Below the pieces are notes generated by a model. That model did no database searches, was not told where the DNA came from, and saw nothing but the letters and a program-made list of their open reading frames with translations. A stretch of 64,000 bases of DNA from Rhizobium sp. Root482 (GTDB taxonomy: Bacteria; Pseudomonadota; Alphaproteobacteria; Rhizobiales; Rhizobiaceae): contig NZ_LMFA01000021.1 in the NCBI RefSeq assembly GCF_001426565.1, positions 186,001 to 250,000 on the forward strand, read 5' to 3'. The translations under genes were made by a program, and so were the position numbers. Positions 59,418 to 64,000 of this stretch are shown here, piece by piece; the stretch's first letter is position 1, and every line of letters begins with the position of its first letter.

Positions 59418-60659
59418 TCAGAACTTGACTTTCAGGGATGTCGAAATGGCGGTAACGATGTCGGTGTCGAAATCGTAGGACACGTCCTCGCCAACTGAAC
59501 TGCCGCTCGTCAGGACGCCGATGGCGCCGGCCAGTCTCAGCTCGACATTTTCCGTCGGTGTGTAGGATACGCCGGTTCCGAGCGTCCAAGTGTCGGTCTG
59601 GTTGCCGTAGCCATGGCTCGTACCGCGATCCCAGGTTACGCTTGCCGCACCGCTCCACTGGTCGTTGAATTTATGACCAACACCACCCGAAACCGTCCAA
59701 CCATCTCGATAGAGCAGCGTAAGGCTCGTCGGACGGTTGCGTGGATCGAGCGTGTTGTCCGGAGTAACCTGAATGACCTGCAACTGGCTCCAATCAGTCC
59801 ACTTGACGGACCCGAAGACAAGCCAACCGGGGGCTACGCCAGACTGAACCTTGAGTTCTAGCGAGTCCGGCATAGAAGCAAAACTTGATACGTCGTACTT
59901 GGTGCCGGGAGTAGTTCCAATAACGGCGCCGCTCGCATCTCGAATGGGCAGGATAACCCCAGTAAGGTCAATCGTTCCCCCTAGATTGTCCAGGTCAACC
60001 GCACTGTTATAAACCAAACTTGCACGAAACGCATACTCGGGAATTTCGTAAGCCGCACCGGCCCGCCAACCCCAACCACTGCCCTCCAGGTCTAGGCGGC
60101 CAACCCCGTCAAATCCCGGAGCAAGAATAGGGCTTACAAAGCGCTCCTTAAAGCCGCTGATTTCTTGATAAAAGCCGCCACCAATAATCCGAAACTGACC
60201 TTTTCCAGCGTCCCACTTATAGGAGCAGGTGGCAGCGTAGTTGTCACTTTCTATCTTCGTTTCGATATTGTCATTGGCACCCATCCATCCGGAACCGGGG
60301 TTGGTATGAGCACCCCAAGGCTGCGAATAATCGGCCATGCAGTCGACATTGTCGCCGATACCAGCCTTTACACCGATGCGCGGCACCCAGTAACCTTCGG
60401 TATCGCTGACGCCATTCGTTTGACCACCGCCGATACCATTCGAACCAACGCCATCCGATAGATTCTCATCAACGACATTGTTCAATTCACGCTGCGGATT
60501 GACATAAGTCGCTGCCGCCTCGGCCGCGTAGTCGGATGGATCGAACAGCAGATCGATATTGTAGCCGCCCCGCTCCAGACCGCCGGCGCTCGCCGCCGTC
60601 GTGGTGAGCAGGACCGCAACCGCCGCCGTCATCGCCGTCCTGAATTTATGATGAGCCAT
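59418..60659 (-). CDS. OmpP1/FadL-family outer-membrane transporter
   Basis: 413 aa from ATG 60659 (MAHHKFRTAM). A signal peptide ends in TTAASAGG; the mature start GGLERGGYNIDLLFD is FadL-like. The rest is beta-barrel sequence, with Gly/aromatic alternation, ending in LKVKF with terminal Phe as needed for barrel assembly. FadL proteins pass long-chain fatty acids and other hydrophobic compounds across the outer membrane. Upstream DNA contains a -10, a perfect palindrome and an FNR/FixK-like site. Confidence 0.9.
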   Translation of the reverse strand: MAHHKFRTAMTAAVAVLLTTTAASAGGLERGGYNIDLLFDPSDYAAEAAATYVNPQRELNNVVDENLSDGVGSNGIGGGQTNGVSDTEGYWVPRIGVKAGIGDNVDCMADYSQPWGAHTNPGSGWMGANDNIETKIESDNYAATCSYKWDAGKGQFRIIGGGFYQEISGFKERFVSPILAPGFDGVGRLDLEGSGWGWRAGAAYEIPEYAFRASLVYNSAVDLDNLGGTIDLTGVILPIRDASGAVIGTTPGTKYDVSSFASMPDSLELKVQSGVAPGWLVFGSVKWTDWSQLQVIQVTPDNTLDPRNRPTSLTLLYRDGWTVSGGVGHKFNDQWSGAASVTWDRGTSHGYGNQTDTWTLGTGVSYTPTENVELRLAGAIGVLTSGSSVGEDVSYDFDTDIVTAISTSLKVKF

Positions 60660-60847
60660 CCGTTCCTCCCCTGAACCCAAATCACGGGCCGACGCGAAGC
60701 CGGCCTTGACAGCGACTATCCGCCGGGATTCGAGAATGGCAAATACCTAGTTCTAGGGATCGGAGGCCGCGCATCACGAAAAATTTACGTAAGAAAATCC
60801 ACAGCCACCGATAATTTGTCACGATCGGAACAAAATTCCATCCGGCA

Positions 60848-60853
60848 ATTATA
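60848..60853 (-). promoter_or_regulatory. Candidate -10 of the FadL-family gene
   Basis: A perfect TATAAT on the minus strand about 190 bases upstream of ATG 60659. The -35 partner is poor, which would suit an activated promoter. Confidence 0.35.
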
Positions 60854-60890
60854 GTGGATCGTATTTTAGAATAATCTCCCTCAAATTTCA

Positions 60891-60905
60891 CGAAGTGTCA
60901 CTTCG
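60891..60905. promoter_or_regulatory. 15-bp perfect palindrome, candidate operator
   Basis: CGAAGTG-T-CACTTCG lies about 40 bases upstream of the candidate -10 of the FadL-family gene. Size and symmetry suit a dimeric repressor or activator. Confidence 0.4.
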
Positions 60906-60998
60906 ACACAACATCGCCATTTTTTGAGGTCTGCAGGCCTTTAAAACGGTACATTCGACACAGAGAAGGAAAACCGAGCGGTCTGGTGACAGCCTGCC

Positions 60999-61012
60999 TT
61001 GATTTGCGTCAA
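60999..61012. promoter_or_regulatory. FNR/FixK-like box TTGAT-N4-GTCAA
   Basis: Nine of ten bases match the TTGAT-N4-ATCAA consensus of FNR/FixK/Anr regulators. It lies in the gap upstream of the FadL-family gene (and just beyond the valS terminator). Distance to the gene start is 340 bases, so the target is not certain. Confidence 0.4.
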
Positions 61013-61026
61013 TGGAATCAACGCTT

Positions 61027-61063
61027 AACAACAAGGGCGCCAGTGGCGCCCTTGTTGTTGTTT
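61027..61063. terminator. Terminator of valS
   Basis: A 15-bp perfect stem (61027-61041 with 61045-61059) with a 3-base loop, 19 bases beyond the valS stop. It is nearly symmetric, so it may work on both strands; the T-rich tail is better on the plus strand. Confidence 0.75.
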
Positions 61064-61081
61064 TCGCCGAAACGTCACATC

Positions 61082-63922
61082 TCAGCCAGCGTCGGAGACG
61101 CGTGCCAGCGCGACGGCCAGTGATGCCTTCTGGCCTTCCAGTTCCGCCAGTCGTTCGCGCTCCGCCTCGACCACGTCGGGTCGTGCGTTGGCGACGAATT
61201 TCTCATTGGAAAGCTTGCCGAGGATGCGCTCGCGCTCCTGGTCGACCTTGCCGATGGCCTTTTCGAGACGCTGCTTTTCGGCGTTGAGATCGATCAGCTT
61301 GCCGAGCGGCAGGCAGACCGTCGCCTCGCCGACGATGATCTGGGCGCTTCCCTTCGGCGCGGCATCCGACAGTTCGATCGCGTCGATGCGGGCGAGCCGG
61401 CGAATGGCGGCGGCGTGGCTGTCGAGCCTTTCCCTGGTGAGCGTGCTTGCCCCGACGACGACCAGCGGCGCGATCGCGGCCGGCGGCACGTTCATTTCGG
61501 AGCGCACCGAGCGGATGCCCGAAACCAGGTCGATCAGCCAGTTGATCTCGCCGGCCGCGGCATCATCGGCATAGGAGGCCGCCGGCCAGTCCGCATGGCA
61601 GAGAAGCCCGTCTCGCGTAGCGCCCTCGCCTGCCGTCTGCGCCCAGAGTTCCTCCGTCATGAACGGCATGAAGGGATGCAGCAGCTTGTAGGTCTCATCC
61701 AGCACATAGGCGACGCAAGCCTGCGATTCGCTTCTCGCCGCCGGATCGTCGCCGGCAAAGACGGGTTTCAGCAGCTCTAGGTACCAGTCGCAGAACTGGT
61801 TCCAGACGAAGCGATAGAGGTCGCCTGCGGCTTCGTTGAAACGATAGTCCTCGATGGCTTCGGTCACGTCGCGGATCGTGCGGGAAAGCTCCGTCAGGAT
61901 CCAGCGATTGATGGTCAGCGAACAGGCTTCGGGCACGAATTTCGGATCGTTGGCGACGCCGTTCATGCCGGCAAAACGCGTCGCGTTCCAGAGCTTCGTG
62001 CCGAAATTCCGGTATCCGGCGATGCGGGCCGGATCGAGCTTCACGTCGCGACCCTGCGCCGCCATGATGGCCAGCGTGAACCGCAACGAATCGGCGCCAT
62101 ATTCGTCGATCAGCTCCAGCGGATCGATGACATTGCCTTTCGACTTCGACATCTTCGCGCCGTTCTTGTCGCGGACCAGCGCATGGACATAGACGGTATG
62201 GAAGGGCTCGACCGGCGTGCCGTCGGCGTCCTTCATGAAGTGCATGCCCATCATCATCATCCGGGCAACCCAGAAGAAGATGATGTCGAAGCCGGTGACC
62301 AGCACATCGGTCTGATAGTATTTGTCGAGTTCCGGGGTCTTGTCGGGCCAACCGAGCGTCGAGAACGGCCAGAGGGCCGAGGAGAACCAAGTGTCGAGCA
62401 CATCCTCGTCGCGCACGAGGATCTCGCCCGGACGGAAATTCTCCAGAAGATCCTCGACATAGGCCTTCATCGGGCCTTCATGGGCGATGTAATGCTGGAT
62501 GGCGGCGTGCAGCGCCTCTTCCTCGGTCTTTTCGACGAAAACCTGTCCATCCGGCCCATACCAGGCCGGGATCTGGTGGCCCCACCACAATTGCCGGGAA
62601 ACGCACCAGGGCTGGATATTCTCCATCCATTCGAAATAGGTCTTTTCCCAATTTTTCGGAACGAAATTGGTGCGCCCTTCGCGAACGGCGGCGATCGCCG
62701 GCTTCGCCAGGGTCTTGGCATCGACATACCATTGTTCGGTCAGCCGCGGCTCGATCGGAACGCCGCCCCGGTCGCCGTGCGGAACGGTGTGCTTGTGCGG
62801 CTCGACCTTGTCCAGCAGGCCGCGTTCCTCGAACAGGGACACGATCGCCTTGCGGGCGGCAAAGCGCTCCATACCCTCGAGCGTGGAGATCAGTCCTTCC
62901 AGTTCAGCACCGGCGGGGAGATCGTGAAGGAAATCCTCGTTGCCGGCGAGCGTCAGCCGGCCGTCGATCGTCAGGATATTGACCTGCCGCAGACGGCGGC
63001 GCCTGCCGACCTCGAAATCGTTGAAATCATGGGCGGGCGTCATCTTCACGGCGCCGGTGCCGGCCGTCGGATCGGGATATTCGTCGGCGACGATCGGGAT
63101 CGCACGGCCGATCAGCGGCAGCAAGACATGCTTGCCGACGATGGCCTTGTAGCGTTCGTCGTCCGGATGGACGGCGACGCCGGTATCGCCGAGCATGGTT
63201 TCCGGCCGCGTCGTGGCAACCACCAGATAGTCGCGGGTTTCCCACTCGGTCGCCTTGCCGTCCTCGTCGAAGGCGACGGGATGCTGATAGGTGACGCCCT
63301 CCTCCAGCGGGTAGCGCAGATGCCAGAGATGGCCGGCGGTCTCGATCTGCTCGACCTCCAGGTCGGAGATCGCCGTCAGGAGCTTCGGATCCCAGTTGAC
63401 CAGGCGCTTGTCCTTGTAGATCAGGCCTTCCTTGTAGAGGGAGACGAAGACTTCAAGTACCGCCTTCGAGAGGCCCTCGTCCATGGTGAAACGCTCGCGC
63501 GACCAGTCGCAGGAGGCGCCAAGCCGTTTCAGCTGGTTGAAGATCAGGCCGCCGGATTCCGCCTTCCATTCCCAGATCTTGTCGATGAACGCATCGCGGC
63601 CCATTTCGCGGCGGTGCTGCTGGCGCTCCATCAGCTTGCGCTCGACGACCATCTGCGTAGCGATGCCGGCATGATCCATGCCCGGTTGCCAGAGCACGTC
63701 CTTGCCGCGCATGCGCTCGAACCGCACCATGATATCCTGAAGCGTATTGTTTAGCGCGTGGCCCATATGCAGCGAACCGGTAACGTTCGGCGGCGGAATG
63801 ACGACGCAGAAGCTCTCGGCGCCCGGCTTTGCCCCGGCGCCGGCACGGAAGGCATCCTCGTCATCCCAGAGCTTGGCAATGCGCGGTTCGACAGCAGCGG
63901 AATCATAGGTTTTTTCAAGCAT
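61082..63922 (-). CDS. valS: Valyl-tRNA synthetase
   Basis: 946 aa, complete (MLEKTYDSAA). Class I enzyme: HIGH motif GSLHMGHAL near residue 50, the CP1 editing domain with TTRPETMLGDTG, KMSKS motif AKMSKSKGN (about residue 590), and the C-terminal coiled-coil arm (AEKQRLEKAIGKV) typical of ValRS. The last 78 bases of the window (63923-64000) are its upstream region, with no other gene. Confidence 0.98.
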   Translation of the reverse strand: MLEKTYDSAAVEPRIAKLWDDEDAFRAGAGAKPGAESFCVVIPPPNVTGSLHMGHALNNTLQDIMVRFERMRGKDVLWQPGMDHAGIATQMVVERKLMERQQHRREMGRDAFIDKIWEWKAESGGLIFNQLKRLGASCDWSRERFTMDEGLSKAVLEVFVSLYKEGLIYKDKRLVNWDPKLLTAISDLEVEQIETAGHLWHLRYPLEEGVTYQHPVAFDEDGKATEWETRDYLVVATTRPETMLGDTGVAVHPDDERYKAIVGKHVLLPLIGRAIPIVADEYPDPTAGTGAVKMTPAHDFNDFEVGRRRRLRQVNILTIDGRLTLAGNEDFLHDLPAGAELEGLISTLEGMERFAARKAIVSLFEERGLLDKVEPHKHTVPHGDRGGVPIEPRLTEQWYVDAKTLAKPAIAAVREGRTNFVPKNWEKTYFEWMENIQPWCVSRQLWWGHQIPAWYGPDGQVFVEKTEEEALHAAIQHYIAHEGPMKAYVEDLLENFRPGEILVRDEDVLDTWFSSALWPFSTLGWPDKTPELDKYYQTDVLVTGFDIIFFWVARMMMMGMHFMKDADGTPVEPFHTVYVHALVRDKNGAKMSKSKGNVIDPLELIDEYGADSLRFTLAIMAAQGRDVKLDPARIAGYRNFGTKLWNATRFAGMNGVANDPKFVPEACSLTINRWILTELSRTIRDVTEAIEDYRFNEAAGDLYRFVWNQFCDWYLELLKPVFAGDDPAARSESQACVAYVLDETYKLLHPFMPFMTEELWAQTAGEGATRDGLLCHADWPAASYADDAAAGEINWLIDLVSGIRSVRSEMNVPPAAIAPLVVVGASTLTRERLDSHAAAIRRLARIDAIELSDAAPKGSAQIIVGEATVCLPLGKLIDLNAEKQRLEKAIGKVDQERERILGKLSNEKFVANARPDVVEAERERLAELEGQKASLAVALARVSDAG

Positions 63923-64000
63923 TCTGGAACCAAACTTGCTGGATTGATATCGATGATTGGTAAAGCGGAACGGCGCATTGGTGTCAACAATAACAACAAA

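Overview
The window is chromosomal, high-GC alphaproteobacterial DNA, most likely from the Rhizobiaceae (Rhizobium/Agrobacterium/Shinella/Ensifer group). Support comes from an ExoR-type Sel1-repeat regulator, a 2087-residue growth-pole-ring (GPR/RgsE) protein, the cell-cycle kinase CckA, an alphaproteobacterial LexA operator (GTTC-N7-GTTC) before lexA, and a recA operator of the TTG-N11-CAA type described in Rhizobium etli. Almost everything is core genome. I see no CRISPR array, insertion sequence, prophage, rRNA or tRNA.

Layout. 1-1660: the end of a HAD phosphatase, the stump of a GyrI-like effector-binding gene, and a lower-GC orphan gene coding for a BRCT-domain protein that lies where the rest of that gene should be. 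1665-5729: alaS and recA with promoter and operator. 5879-7781: psuK-psuG, pseudouridine breakdown. 7894-7996: an intergenic element of three hairpins. 8110-12594: cckA, a divergent FliO-like gene and dksA (TTG start). 12877-16043: a histidine phosphatase and a YcjX/YcjF pair. 16040-17691: a Tat-type molybdopterin oxidoreductase with its cytochrome b. 18537-20288: folP-folB-folK. 20489-22443: a DUF922 HExxH protein, a candidate small RNA, a 2Fe-2S ferredoxin and a lone Hpt protein. 23042-29305: gpr. 29487-30428: a B12 riboswitch that appears internally deleted, followed by a wrecked FecCD/BtuCD-type ABC transporter. 30518-31231: lexA. 31924-33391: a copper-type pair including a DUF1775-PCuAC fusion. 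33515-38158: promoter, tandem glycine riboswitch and gcvTHP.

From 55105 down to 38246 there is one long minus-strand run of housekeeping genes: dgt, argS, a SPOR-domain protein, nagZ, scpA, scpB, tatABC, serS, surE, pcm, a methyltransferase, an unknown gene near a CtrA-type box, and an NlpD-like lipoprotein. The right end has erpA, cls, xthA, exoR, a FadL-family porin with possible operators upstream, and valS.

Common themes are envelope and polar growth (gpr, SPOR protein, nagZ, NlpD-like, cls, Tat), DNA repair and the SOS response (recA, lexA, xthA, dgt, scpAB), cell-cycle signalling (cckA, CtrA-type sites) and one-carbon metabolism (gcvTHP, folPBK). The least ordinary stretches are 393-1610 (gene replacement by a BRCT protein), 21355-21509 (candidate small RNA), 29487-30428 (decayed B12-controlled transporter) and the regulatory DNA at 60848-61012.
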